NCBI GenBank assembly: GCA_038380435.1
Contig: JAWZYU010000125.1
Coordinates: 682,001 to 746,000 of the forward strand
Source of the DNA: Ryuthela nishihirai
Lineage: Eukaryota > Arthropoda > Arachnida > Araneae > Heptathelidae
Length of the DNA stretch: 64,000 nt
Direction: 5' to 3'
In this document: in pieces, positions 42,497-54,775 of the stretch
Position numbering within the stretch: position 1 is the stretch's first letter
How the letters are laid out: every line of letters starts with the position of its first letter
Notes under the pieces: generated by a model
Told to the model about the DNA's origin: nothing
Database searches by the model: none
Seen by the model: only the letters and a program-made list of their open reading frames with translations
Program-made: the position numbers and the translations under genes

Positions 42497-42508
42497 TTGG
42501 CAAACTTG

Positions 42509-42580
42509 GGTTGGTTTGTTTTACCTCTGAGTGGCACTTTTTTGCACACAATGGGCTAAATGGCCAGGTCCAAGGACCCT
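42509..42580 (-). repeat. 72-bp SINE-M tail insertion with 12-nt TSD
   Basis: Only the tail 'ttgttttacctctgagtggc' to 'aatggccaggtccaaggacc' is present. The TSD 'ttggcaaacttg' is at 42497-42508 and 42581-42592. This is an extreme 5' truncation caught with its duplication. Confidence 0.9.
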
Positions 42581-42592
42581 TTGGCAAACTTG

Positions 42593-45379
42593 CAGTTTCA
42601 AAATTAGATTATGATGAAAAATAAATTTAGGAGCATGCCAATTTTAAGTTAAGATCTTATAGGGTTATATGTCTGTATGAAAGCCACTTGATTACACAAA
42701 AATAAGTGTATCTTTAATATTTTTGTCACCTTTTAATATACATTTATATGTCTTCAATTCAAAGTTTTAGGAACTATTTTTTTTCTTCATAAAATGAGCA
42801 TTGCTAGCTATAAAAAGAACTTCGTAAAACTTAGAGCATTTTTAAAAAAAATTTTAAATGTTACAGATAATTACATACTTCTTTTTGCCTTAAAATGAGG
42901 TCCTAAGAACCAAATAGGAGACAAATATGTATTAAAGAGACCAAAAACAAATTTTTGAATATATATGAACACAATAATGCAACGAACTGGATAGAGAATA
43001 CATTCTGTATAAAGCTGCATATCAATAAAACTAATTCAAACTGGCTTGAAAATACAGAGCAATTTTTAAAGAACTGAATATTCAATCTTGTGAAATCAGC
43101 CTAAGGACTTTTAGTGCAGATTTTATTGCTTTTTATACACATATTGGTAAAAAATGCGAACATCTGCTATAACTTGCACTAGCACATGCAAAGCAAGAGC
43201 AAGACCTCACATGATGCTATAGTATGGTATTACAGATATTATCCGAAGAAAGACAATGAACTTGCATATTTATAGATGCAAGTTCATGATCATCTTTATC
43301 AGTAATGAGATGGATAAAAACCACCAAGTTTGACAGAGATTTAATAACTAATATTTAACTTTGTGGCATAATTACTTATACCAGAGCAATTACTAAATGT
43401 CATAAAGACCATCATCTAATGATGATACGTAACATTATGAAGACTACCAAATGAAAATACATTCAGATAATGTCTTTACGCAGATTTTCTATAGAGCGAA
43501 GAAATTCAAGCTAATATTACCTGCTTTGGCAAACTGATAATAGTGTTTTGAGTATGAGTAAACTTTAGGAACAGACAGTGCCTGAAATTGATGACTGCTG
43601 CTCTCATCTGGTATAACAATCTCTTATCTAGCTGCACCATGTGAAGCAAACTTCAGAAACCGAGTCTAATAATATCCCATCCATAAACCTCTGATCTCAT
43701 CAATATGACTGTAGTATTTGTAAATTGCACCAAATGTGGACAACAGGAGCAGACACTGTGGTTCAGCAAATCATGTTCGCCCTACTCTGTGCAGAGATGG
43801 CATAGAACCTATAAGGCAATGGATCATGCATGTACCATCTCAACAATGAAAATCACTGAGGGTTAAATTCTTCCTCTCTGTTTTACAAGTCTTTAAAAAA
43901 TTTCTTGAAAAAATTCTTTTTCTGAAACCTCCTTTCAGAGTGCTTTAAGAGATCTAGGTGGGGGGGGGGGAGGCATGGCCTCTTTGATACCTTCCCCAAC
44001 ACTAGATCTGAGATTGAGCCTGAATACATATATAAATTTATTCAAGTGAGCTGAAATTTTAAGCTTAACATTTATGGAGGTAACAAAACTAGAAATCAGC
44101 TTCTGTAATTCTGGATGCTAAGGAAATGCAAAACATTCTCTAGTCATTTTAGCTGCCCTTACATATATAAATAATTACAGGCACAATGCAAGTACATAAA
44201 AATATTAGAATGTTACTTTAGATGCATTCATATAAGGTTAGTCTATGTTGGATTTGCTATACTACCATTGCTGACAGTGAAATCATCAGCATATCTTACC
44301 TACTTAAAAACTTGGCTCAGTAATGCTTTAAAAAGTATGAATATATTCGTGTATATGATATCTGTATTGTTTAAATTACTCACTGCATTCCCAATATATA
44401 TGAATAAAAATTATTAAAAATATTTAGAAATTTACAATAGCAAGAAATTTTGTTGGAATAATTATAATACAATAGGCCCTCACCAATCATCTCATCCATG
44501 GAGATTTGTTATTCATGGTAAATGTTTTCAAACTGATCAGTGCCAATGATCTAAATTATTTATGGTCTTCCTACACTTGACCTTGAGGCTGGCTGTTGTT
44601 CCATTCAGCATCAAAAAATAGCATTTGCACATTTTGTGCATGTAACAATATTTGTGCAAGATACATTTGCACAAATGTTGCATATTATAAAACAATGACT
44701 GTAACTGGATGATTGGGAGCTTGACAATATTGCATAGTAACTTTAGTTTGTAAGACTTGCTATACTCTGTAATGCACTACTACAAAAGCATTCTTAAATA
44801 CAAGAGTAGCATATGCATGCAAGTGTATGAATTTCATTATCTGATTAAAAAACAGAGAAGTTTGTGCTCTTGAAGTTCTGAACCCTTTGTTAACAGATAT
44901 GTTTTAAAAAATTGTAGTAAAGATTTGTGTGCAGTAGGACAGATGTTGAAACAAATATTTACTATATTGCATTACTACAGTTGGAAGGAAATGGTATTTT
45001 TTTGGGGGGGAAACATAGTTACCGTGAATACATTTTTTGATGAAAATGATGCCATGAATACATTTTTTGACGAAAATGATGTTTTGCCATTAGTACCATA
45101 ACAGATTATTCTAGATGAAATTTCTCATCTATGCCATAACAAACCAAACCAAGAGCATCAAAGTGGTGAACTCGCACACCTTCCCAACTATGTAAAGGTA
45201 AGCTATACCAGCATAGCAATGCCAAAGAGAAAACAAACTACCCCTTCTGCCCGATGATGCCAGCAGGGACTGCAAAAAAGGAACTGCATAATAAAGCAGT
45301 TTTGAATAATTTTATTCATATATTACTGAAGTTCAGGACTAAAGTGAAAATTTGAAAGATTTCAACAGAAATTTACTGA
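42593..45379. other. 2.8 kb AT-rich DNA without supported genes
   Basis: Contains a poly-G patch (43959-43972) and a two-unit ~32-bp direct repeat 'gaatacattttttga(t/c)gaa' at 45027-45085. Nothing else is recognised. Confidence 0.4.
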
Positions 45380-45697
45380 GTTGGGTTGTTTTATCTCAGA
45401 GCGGGACTTTTTAGCATACAATAGCCTAAATGACCAGGTCACAAGGGCCCTGAGGACTCAAAAGGTTAGGGGAAGAGGATCCATTGCTGTTAGAAGACAG
45501 ATGGTAGCCTCCCATCAAGGCCATTCAGTGTGCTATTTAACAAGCACAGGATATCGCTCTACTGCACGCAGGGCCACAGCTTTATGTCCCATCTGACAGA
45601 TGGTGGCCTTTCCAAGTCCATCGGTGTCCTCTACTAACTGAGAGCAGGATGGGAGTGTGAAGATAAACATCAATGTTGGCTCTGGTAGAACTCGAAA
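45380..45697 (-). repeat. SINE-M copy, old, head mostly missing
   Basis: 'gttgggttgttttatctcag' through 'tgtcccatctgacagatggt' to 'tggtagaactcgaaaggt'. It is diverged and ends inside the B-box region. Confidence 0.82.
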
Positions 45698-46759
45698 GGT
45701 ATTTGCTAACTTTTGATACACTACTGAAGACCAAAATGTTGCAAGTTTTTTTTTAAATTAAGACTGTACATAAGCTTCTAACACTACTACATTTTTAGTG
45801 AGTTGAAAAAACTCAAAACTTTTAATTTCTTTTTTTAAAAAGAGACTAAGGGGACTTCAAGGCTAAATATCTTGGGGCTGAAATCAGCATCATCTGCAAT
45901 GCAGAAAGCAAGCTGCTGCAATTGCACATCGGAAACTTTAGACATGATATTTGAACTAATGAAAGACATCTTTTGCAACATTGCCCTTTAATTGTGAAAC
46001 CAAATGCACTGTTGGGGCATGATAACCCAAAAAGCAGCTATTATCAGCATATTTAACATTATACAATAAAACTATATTAGCTAACCGATAACACTGTGAT
46101 AAGCATTCAAAACTGTCTCTGCCATCAGCTGATTCAGATCTAACAAATAAAAAACAAACTAAGACTTCATATACAGACTCAAAATTAACAATCCACCATC
46201 TAATATATGGAAAGCTATTCCTGAAATAAGAAGCAGATCCCTTAAAAAGAGGAAAATAAAGTTAAGTTTAAATTACACTGTAATCTTAAACAGCAAACCC
46301 ATGGTGAAGGCTCCTTCAAAATTAAATCTTTAATATATAATTCCATCTATACTGACAAATCAAGTCAATTATAGTAAAAGAACAGAAGAGTATGCCAAGA
46401 AAAAAATTAGGAAAACTATCCGTGGCTTCAATTCTAAGAAAGTGAAAACAGAACCCACTGAAAATCTCAACATAGCAAGCTACAAACTGAACTGGAATCT
46501 ATTTCTCCCAAATCAGTTAAGGCATACTTTACACTTTTTCTCTACACAACAACAAAAAATTTCCAAAGAGCATATACAAACTACATTGCTCATTCACATT
46601 AGTAGTTAATGAAAGAACTACATCAATATATCGAATTAAAAAGAGCCTTTCAGCATTTTCTATAACTTTGTATGCACAAACTATTTTAATTCTACAAAAC
46701 ACCATTTCAGATAGTAAAATATAAAATTATCATGGCATGCCAGATTGGTAACACCAGAT
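45698..46759. other. AT-rich DNA, possible decayed Penelope-like 5' part
   Basis: No intact frame. Because 46.85-47.10 kb is a Penelope-like RT remnant on the + strand, some of this A-rich DNA may be its upstream part. Confidence 0.3.
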
Positions 46760-46849
46760 GTAGATTATTCCCAAACACTCCCATAAAAGAGGCTAAAACA
46801 CTATTCATATCCAAAATTTCTACCCTATAGAAATATGCCAGAGAATATA

Positions 46850-47100
46850 ACAGTATCTAAAGCTCTGGATTTAGTACTCAAAAACAATTTTAAATTTAAT
46901 AACCAAAACTATAATCAAAAGGACGGAACTCCTATGGGTTCATTCTATGGTTCAATTATAAGAACAATAGAAGTTTTATATAACTGGACCCTAAACCATT
47001 AATAAAGACTAGATATGTAGATGAAGTTTTCACAGTATGATAGCATGTAGATAATAACCTAAATGATTTAACTGGAGGAGCTAAACACTGATTTTTCCAT
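46850..47100 (+). pseudogene. Second Penelope-like RT remnant, heavily decayed
   Basis: Reading across frames: KALDLVLKNNFKFNNQN, then KDGTPMGSFYGSII (the G..MGS block), then RYVDEVFTV (motif C, second D changed to E in YVDE). Stops and frameshifts interrupt it. The order and spacing match Penelope-like RTs and resemble the copy at 36.6 kb. The decay is much greater, so it is an older insertion. Confidence 0.6.
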
Positions 47101-47339
47101 TGTCTACAATAGATGATGAAAATAACATATCCTCTAATTTGAATAGACATGGTCTGTAAATGGTAGCTAGGAAGGATTGGAAGGAGAGCAGTGCACCAAT
47201 CCCCTGTGATGATGCATAGAACCAGCCAGGCCTAGCACCTAATGCCTGACCCCACCATCTCATGGTGCAGGACATTAGTACCTTTCAAAAGAGATACTCT
47301 CTCTTGTAGAAGTGAAAGGAAAGGATCAGTAGGCCACAC

Positions 47340-48640
47340 CTATTTTCAAAAAAGGTGATCACAGTCCTTGCGATAACTATAGGGGTATCAGCCTACACTC
47401 TGTTCCAGGTAAAGTTCTTTCCATGATTGTGCTTAATAGAATTAAGAATCTGGTTGACAGTCAATTGCGTGATGAGCAATGTGAATTCAGAAGTGGTAGG
47501 GGATGTGTGGATCAGATATTTTCACTTAGGCAGATTCTTGAGAAATGTTTAGAGTTTCAGAAACCTTTGGTTGCTAGCTTTGTTGATTTCAAAAAGGCTT
47601 TCGACTCTGTTGATCGTCATAATTTGTGGTTGATTGTGAAATCATATGGTATACCAGACAAGTTAGTTAACATAATGAAAGCTCTCTATAATAACACTGA
47701 GTCGTGTGTGAGAGTTGGTAAGGCTTGTAGCAATTGGTTTAGCATTACTTCTGGTGTTCGACAAGGGTGCATTTTGTCTCCTTTTCTTTTTAGTTTGGTA
47801 ATTGATTATGTTATGCGAAATTCACTGCAAGGGAAAGATTTTGGCCTTAAATGGGCTGGAGATACAAAAATTTCTGATTTAGATTATGCTGATGATTTAG
47901 CCCTTTTAGCAAATGATGTTGATGAGATGAACTCTTTAATATTGAGCTGTTGATGAGACTGGTAATAGAGTTGGCTTGGTTATAAACAGAGAGAAAACTA
48001 AAGTGATGAAAATTGGTCAGGCTGTGATTCAGTTAATCTGAATGGTTGCAGTCTTGAGCAGGTGTCACAGTTTATCTTGGGAGCTATGCAACAGATACTG
48101 ATGATATGCAGCATGAGATTAAGAGGCAGATAGGGATTGCCTCGGGGATATTTAGGAAACTATGAAGTGTGTGGAGAAATAGGTGTATACACCTGAAGAC
48201 TAATATTAGACTGTATAAGAGTTTGGTTCTTTCTAGAGTTAGTTATGGTAGTGAAACTTGGATGCTTTGTAAACAAGATAACAGGAAACTTGATGCTTTT
48301 GATTCTAGATGCTTACACAGTATCTTGGGTATTAGATGGTTGAACTTTTTAAGCAATGAAGAAGTTAGGCAAAGGAGTCAGCAACCTCCTCTGAGCAGTA
48401 TATTGTGCAGAGAGAGACTTCGTTGCTTTGGCCATGTTGCCATATGGATAATTATAGATTAGCAAATAGGGTTATGAACAGTGTGCCTAAAGGCCTCAGA
48501 AAGAAGTGGAGACCTAGGATGCAGTGTGCAGACAATGTCAAACAGGCAGGCTGTGATTCAGTTAATCTGAATGGACCTGCTTAGAATTGGTGTGCAGTGG
48601 ATTGATGGAATATGAATACTCATTTGAAATATTAATGTTG
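47340..48640 (+). pseudogene. Non-LTR retrotransposon (LINE) reverse transcriptase, broken
   Basis: RT domains appear in order. NYRGISLHSVPGKVL is followed by QLRDEQCEFRSGRGCVDQIF, FVDFKKAFDSVDRHNLW (motif A, catalytic D), SGVRQGCILSPFLFSLVIDY (motif B) and ISDLDYADDLALLANDVDEM (motif C, ADD). The main frame 47423-47953 stops after motif C and continues shifted, then 48169-48462 encodes the C-terminal YKSLVLSRVSYGSETWMLCK and a RERLRCFGHVA block. No endonuclease domain is seen, so the copy is 5'-truncated. The clade is not determined; similar RTs are common in invertebrate LINEs. A 28-nt internal sequence is copied into 48547-48574. A relative lies at 61.9-63.46 kb. Confidence 0.88.
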
Positions 48641-48739
48641 ACCTGCTTAAATTAAAGAGGATAGTATGAATTGTGAGGAATTATAATTGTTTGAAGGTTA
48701 GACTTTTGCCAGTAAATTTCCTTGTTGAGTTTTAGTAAC

Positions 48740-48815
48740 TAGCATGTCTATTCATCATCATCATCTTCAAGCAGCCATGGGCTACGGACTAGGAGAACTA
48801 CAAATGATGTAAATT
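48740..48815 (-). repeat. LINE 3'-end fragment, inverted
   Basis: 'catcatcatcatcttcaagc' plus 'agccatgggctacgg' matches the 3' terminal sequence of the minus-strand LINE at 61930-61980, but lies inverted relative to the + LINE just upstream. Confidence 0.6.
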
Positions 48816-49106
48816 TTTTCAGAAGTTTTTAATAAATGTTGAACTCTACAGGTAATCTGTGCATTTACTATGGATGCAATCTTCAAATATTACATTTATA
48901 TCAGTGTATTCTTTGTTAAAACAGTTGATTTATCTTTTGATAGTTTCACAAGTAGAAAAGGTTAGTTAAATGTTTCAGCTTCTGCAATTCTTTAAATATT
49001 AAATAAATATTTCAGAAAATAGATATTTAGAGTGATTTGAGTGAGATCATCTATTTATCTCCAATAACATTTTTTCAGTGTTAAGGAGCTCAGATGCAGC
49101 TTTCTG
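48816..49106. other. AT-rich DNA, nothing recognised
   Basis: Short stretch before the piggyBac TTAA. Confidence 0.4.
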
Positions 49107-49110
49107 TTAA

Positions 49111-50839
49111 CACTAAACCTACCGACACTTCATGTATACCTATTCCTATCGTGACCGGTCAGATGACCAGTCCTTAAAAAAAATTATATTTTTTTACAAA
49201 TGAATGCAGATAATAAATCAATTTGGTACTTAATGAAATAATAAATGAAGCAACTTTCACAAAATGAAAAAACATTTTTTTTTTTTCATTTCAATTATAA
49301 ACATGAAAAGAAAACGAAAAATGAATGGTAGTTCTATAGTTTCTTGCATTTATAAATAAATAATGCATATCTTATTCACCTTCAATGCATTTTTTACAAA
49401 TTATTGAGTTCTCAAATGTACATTTGCTGCACTTCAAACAGATTTTCGTAGTTTTGTTGTCTTTGCAATATCTTATTTGGTAAGTTTTTGTATATGTGAA
49501 ACTGAACTTATATTTGTTGATGTTTTCATTATATTTCCTTTTTCCTTCTGAATATTCAGCGGCAAGTTCTTCAGCTAACTGGAATAAAAATTCTTGCCTT
49601 GAAAATTTTTCTCCTGTTGTTTCTTTATATGAAACCCATGCATTTATTCCAACTAGATCAAGAATATTGAAAAATACTTGGAGGGGCCATCTCCAAGATT
49701 TCGATTTCATACTGTACTTTCTTGCCATTTGATCCGTCACATCTACACCGAATTTTGTGCTATTATAAAATCTAATCGTTTCCAGTATACACTTATCACT
49801 TTTTTCAGTGTCTATTGAGTTATGCATTGAACTTAGTAGAACCACTTTTTTATTTAGTTTACTTTTATAAATTGTTAGAGTAATATAACCTGATTTATAT
49901 AGTTTTGTTGTAAAGCGTGCCATATTATCTTTCACGTGTTTGGCAAGTTTTGGCAATTCTCACTTGTTTCCATGAATGGTTCCAACAGTAGTGGTTCTTT
50001 TTGCTAGCAGTTTTGTGGCTAATGATATGCTCGTAAAAAAATTATCCGTGATTACGTTCCTTCCACACCCTGTGAATGGTTCTATTAGCTTGAGGACAAT
50101 GAACTCCCCAAGTGGAACTGAAGGTTCTCTTTTCTCATCCTTTCCCAAATACGGAAATCCATTTATTACATACTTGCTATTGACGTCAGATGCTAATCAA
50201 AATTTGATTCCAAACTTTTCTGGTTTGTTCAGCATATATTGTGTAAATCTACACCTAGCCTTGGATGGAAACAACTGCTCATCAACAGTCAGATATGCAC
50301 CTGGTTTGCAAACAATTTTGGCTATTCTCAATGAATCGGTCCCATATTTCAGATATCAAAGCAAATTTATTGGTTTGTAAACACTGGCTTCATTCGCTTT
50401 TCTTATCAAATCGTATAAACCTCATAATTTCACACTTTTGGCATGTATCATTGTTATCAACGTATGCATGTGCGTAGCAATTGCTTGATCGTGGCTTCTT
50501 CAGATCTTGTATCAAAGGCTCATTCCGCTTTCAATTGAAGTCATGCCACACTTTGGTAGCCTTTCATTTATACCGACTGTATAGTTTAAAAATTGAGTTT
50601 CCAGGCTAAATAACAGAAATCTTTCAACCGGTCAAATTGACTGGTCGCGGTAGGTAGGACAGGCTACATATATTTCTCGGAAAAAAGACAATAAGAGGAG
50701 ATGTAAATACTGAAAAAATCATTGTATGTATATTATAAGAAAAATCATAAAGTTAAATAGTGGTGTGATAACGTTGTATGTGGGAAATTGTATGCAAAAG
50801 TTTGAAAAGGTCAATTTGACCGGTCGTGGAAGGTTAGTG
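49111..50839 (-). mobile_element. piggyBac element, both ends present
   Basis: TTAA lies on both sides (49107-49110 and 50840-50843). Left end 'cactaaacctaccgac'; right end inverted 'cactaaccttccacgac'. Subterminal 'gaccggtca' motifs occur at 49154, 50626 and 50817 in both orientations, probable transposase-binding repeats. The length is 1,729 bp with one minus-strand transposase pseudogene. Insertion and excision at TTAA is the family's hallmark. Confidence 0.92.
49372..50440 (-). pseudogene. piggyBac transposase with premature stops
   Basis: Minus-strand blocks in order are PGAYLTVDEQLFPSKARCRF (first catalytic Asp in VDEQL), LASDVNSKYVINGFPYLGK, GCGRNVITDNFFTSISLATK (second Asp in ITDNFFTS), and KKVVLLSSMH. 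Then KFGVDVTDQMARKYSMKSKS (third Asp in GVDVTDQM) and a C-terminal cysteine-rich KICLKCSKCTFENSIICKKC follow. All three catalytic Asp are present. Two in-frame TGA codons interrupt it, at 49960-49962 and before LASDV near 50197, and a frameshift lies upstream near 50310. The N-terminal part is poorly preserved. The last 194 codons (to TAA at 49372) remain fully open. It could not make full-length protein without read-through. Confidence 0.9.
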
Positions 50840-50843
50840 TTAA

Positions 50844-51607
50844 AAAACATGGGCATGCTTGGTGACAAAATAGTGTATAATCATGCAATATACCCAACAT
50901 TAAATTAAAACTAAGGAAATAAAATAACCATGCAAATCACCATCAACAATAAAAGTCCTACTCAGAAAATAGAAAAACAAAACTAAAAACAGAATAGAAC
51001 AAATATATTCCAATTCCTTCAAATAAGTAGTAATGAGCACTAAACACATTCATATACAATACATAAGAAAGTTGAAAGAATTTTACAAGATGATATAAAA
51101 GAATGCAGATGTGATTGTATACCACAGACAACTGCATTAATTGAACTAGTCACAAATACAAGGTCCTTCCGTAACTTGATGAGAGATATATATCTGCCCC
51201 AGAACACTTTCAACTGGGCCAGTGAAAATTTATAAATTAATAACTAGTAGAAAACTTGTTACAATAGTGATAATTTATCCCAGGCAACATTTGCCTTGAA
51301 TTTATAAATTTCTCTACCTTATGGCAAAGATAGGGGCAGTGAAGTGGTGATCTCACCAATCTTACCACTATTACAAATTCACATAAATAGCTAACTCTAC
51401 TGCATTAACCACAAAAGACAACACAAAAGAATGTGCCAGCAGCAGAGAAATACTAAGAAACTACCAGCCCCATCTGATGATATCAGGAGAATAGGTGAAA
51501 GGACTTGCATTATAAGTTGCTAATCTTATTCTTACATTATGTAAGTTTGGGAATATAGTGAATAATTCGAATCAGATATTTTGCAATTCATATACATATC
51601 TTTAAAA
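50844..51607. other. AT-rich DNA, nothing recognised
   Basis: No supported feature. Confidence 0.4.
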
Positions 51608-51797
51608 AAAATTTACTCCTCAAACAGATGCTTGCCACAGAGGTCTAACAGGAACCAATCAATAAACCAAAGAGAAGTTCCGTGAGGAAGGCAAGACCTC
51701 AGCAGAAAGACAAAGAAAGAAACATACATACCTTATCTGGGGTTCGAACCCATCCCTTTAATCAACAGTAAAGTGTATTAATCGCTCAGGCATGTTT
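51608..51797 (-). repeat. SINE-L copy, old
   Basis: 'tttactcctcaaacagatgc', 'cagaggtctaacaggaacc', 'gacctcagcagaaagac', 'tatctggggttcgaaccc' and 'taatcgctcaggcatg' in tail-to-head order. Strongly diverged. Confidence 0.8.
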
Positions 51798-53244
51798 TCC
51801 TTACTATTGACAGTTTAATACTAAACACAGAATGTTTGTTTTTGCATATTAAATCTTAATAGTGACAAATCGTAAAAAGTCCTCTTCAATTTTTCTTCAT
51901 ATGGAAAAGCATTGAGTTAATGTTATTTCCATAAACTTATAACAAAACCTAAAGTAAGTTCTTGGTTAAAAGTATGTGGATCATCCATGAATTAAACAAA
52001 ATGAAAAACCTATTGTTTGAAAAATGGAAAATTAACAAGGAATATTTACTCCTCAGGAAATTAATCCTATAATAAGAAGAAATAAAAATAAGGCTCTGAA
52101 GCAAAAAACGTTATGTATTATTTGAGTAAATAACTTTATCAAGATTATGCAATGGTATGACTTTCCTTTTCTATTGCTATGGCATACTGCTGAACAATTC
52201 TATTATTAAGATGAACAAAATTTACTGAATATGAAGCAGGGCATATAGATTACAATTTGCTAATTTTCATTATTGAATAAAATATTCACTGGGATTAAAG
52301 AGCTGATTCACTGACATATTTAACTCCACTAATTTAGCTATATAACTGATCATTAACTCCCATTTAATCTCAGATTGCAGTTACATTACTTATTCTCAAG
52401 TCAATGTATTTTGCACATTCAAAAACCATAACCAGTTAATATTTCTTTATCATTTTTGAACTACAACCTTCAGATATTAATTTATAATGAGACTAAATAT
52501 AAATTACTCAACAATATAACAGATTAAATAAAAATATTAAAGAATTTTGTTCTTAATTATGTAAAGTGAATTTGTTCCATGAACATTATAAATAATCTGA
52601 AGCAATAAAACAAAATGGGCACAAAAATTACTATACATCATCATGGTTAAGTAACAGAGTATCCTGCAAAAATATTGAATAACATTCTCCCATTATTTTT
52701 TATTCGTTTGAGCTATTAAAATGCATATTTTGTATAAAATTTCTGTCAACTGGTAGTAGAAACTCTTTGAAGACAACCATACTACACAGTATATAAATAT
52801 ATATTAAATGTTTACTTATCCTAACACTAAACAGTTGCTATGATTTAAAACTTTAGATTTTATTGGCACTTTTTTTTTTATAAAAACAACCAATTTTACA
52901 TAAAAATATAAATGTTTAAAATTTGATTCTCACATGCTGATAAGAATAAAAAAGGTATTTAGCATGCACATCATACAGTATCATAACTATTATATGTCCC
53001 TTCCTGCATGGCTGAGATTATTTTAGGTCATACTTAACATGAGGAAAGACCAAAGTGATCCCTGTCATATAATACTGTTTAACAAAACATTTCATTAATT
53101 ACAAAAGAAATTATTATTATAGCCTAAGACTTATTATGTTTTTACACATTACTTCATACAGCATAACCATAAATAAAAATTATCTACTTTTTAAGAAATA
53201 CATAATAACAAAATCATTACATAAATCAACTACAAATGTAAAAA
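51798..53244. other. 1.4 kb AT-rich DNA, nothing recognised
   Basis: No open frame, repeat family or splice-like segment supported. Confidence 0.4.
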
Positions 53245-53357
53245 AATAAAAATAAATACCCCCTCAAACAGCTGCTTGCCACAGAGGTCTGACAGGAGCC
53301 TGTCAGTTTAGATGCCATAGTAGAAGGTCTGTGAGGATGGCAGTACTTCAGCATAAA
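53245..53357 (-). repeat. SINE-L tail half
   Basis: 'aaataaataccccctcaaac' to 'gaggatggcagtacttcagc'; the head half is missing. Confidence 0.85.
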
Positions 53358-53702
53358 ATCCATGTATAATGATTATTAAAAATAAGTTCATAGTTTTTCT
53401 CCCTTGTGTAAAATGCAAAATATTTATGGTGTCCATCCAATTAAAGAAGTGCATTCATGTAGCACATACTTATGTTCAAGCAACCATAATAATATTGCAG
53501 TTTTCTCTATAAACACTGCTCTGAAGATAAACTGTAGTTTTTCATTAACATATTTTTTCAGAAAAGTTTCATAGAAATATTTCTCATGACCAATAATCTG
53601 TAACTACAAGGTAAAAAAAAACAATTTTTAAAGAAAATTACTGATATTCATAAGCATAAAAAGTTGTGCACAACAAATGATAAATCTAGAAGTTAAGTCA
53701 AA
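53358..53702. other. No feature seen
   Basis: AT-rich. Confidence 0.35.
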
Positions 53703-53979
53703 TTACACAATTACACAAACATGACTCTGTACAGACTTCTCATCAGATTTGGTTACATCATTGCCCCTTTTTCTCACAACAACTGCAGAATTTCCATAGC
53801 AGGAATAAGAATAGCACTTACGAGTTTCGCCTATGCTAAGGAAATTTAAAGGGCGTGATTTGTTTTGTTTTTCCTTAAATAGCACTAGAGCAGTATCTTC
53901 ATATCGCTGTTTGATAGTATATAGATTTTCAGCAATTCCAGAGCTCTTCGGTCTATTCATTTAGAAAAGTCTATATAAC
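53703..53979 (-). CDS. Candidate small exon/ORF with strong splice acceptor
   Basis: On the minus strand a textbook acceptor 'ctttttttccccag' (AG at 53980-53981) is followed by 19 nt and an ATG at 53958-53960. The frame is open for 85 codons to TAA at 53703. It starts NRPKSSGIAENLYTIKQRYE and contains ALVLFKEKQNKSRPLNFLSI. Read through, it ends in a Cys-Val-Ile-Val C-terminus, which has the form of a prenylation-type CaaX box. A donor 'gtaagt' at 53816-53821 would instead end the exon at 53822, after GETR, leaving a start exon of 46 codons. An in-frame stop just before the ATG supports the ATG as a true start. No family is recognised. Confidence 0.42.
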
Positions 53980-53981
53980 CT

Positions 53982-54608
53982 GGGGAAAAAAAGTTTAATA
54001 GGAATATTAATAATTTAATATTTTACTTTCATTTCAAATATATTTATATATTATAATATATAAATGCTTTATATATCAAATATATAATGCATTTATAAAG
54101 TGTCACATTAGATAGTGTGCTCAGAGATTTAAATAAATTCTCTCAATTTGAAATTCTAAGGTAAATTATTTTTAAGAAAAATTTATAGTATTCACAGCAT
54201 AAAAACTGTGCATACCAAATTAATAGGAATTCTGCAGTTGGTTAATTACATAAACATGACTTTTACTGAAGCTTCAACTCATATTATATATCAAATATTC
54301 ATATTAAAATTTAATACATAGTGCTAAATATATTAAAAAAATTTAGAACCAACAACTTCATGTACAGATTAACATATATTAGTAACCTACAAATGCAATT
54401 ACTACTCATATGCTCTGGAATATTCTTACATGATATACAGGTTAAAAAACTCAGTCATTAAATATATATAGTAATGTTGAATTTCTAAATACATAATTAA
54501 GCTTAGTGAACTGTCATGGTAGACTTTGTTAAAAAGTCCCAGGAACTAGACTAAATCATGGTTGACATTTGTTGAAAGAGTTCCATATATAAACTATCTA
54601 ATTAATAA
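53982..54608. other. AT-rich DNA, nothing recognised
   Basis: No supported feature. Confidence 0.4.
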
Positions 54609-54775
54609 ATAAAAAAATAAATACCCCTCAAGCAGCTGCTTGCCACAGAGGTCTGACAGGAGCCTGTCAGTTTATATGCCATAGTAGAAGATCTGTGAGG
54701 ATGGCAGGACCTCAGCAGAAAAACGACACACACATCCATGCCTTAAACCCGGGGCTCGAACCCGGTCCCTTAGAT

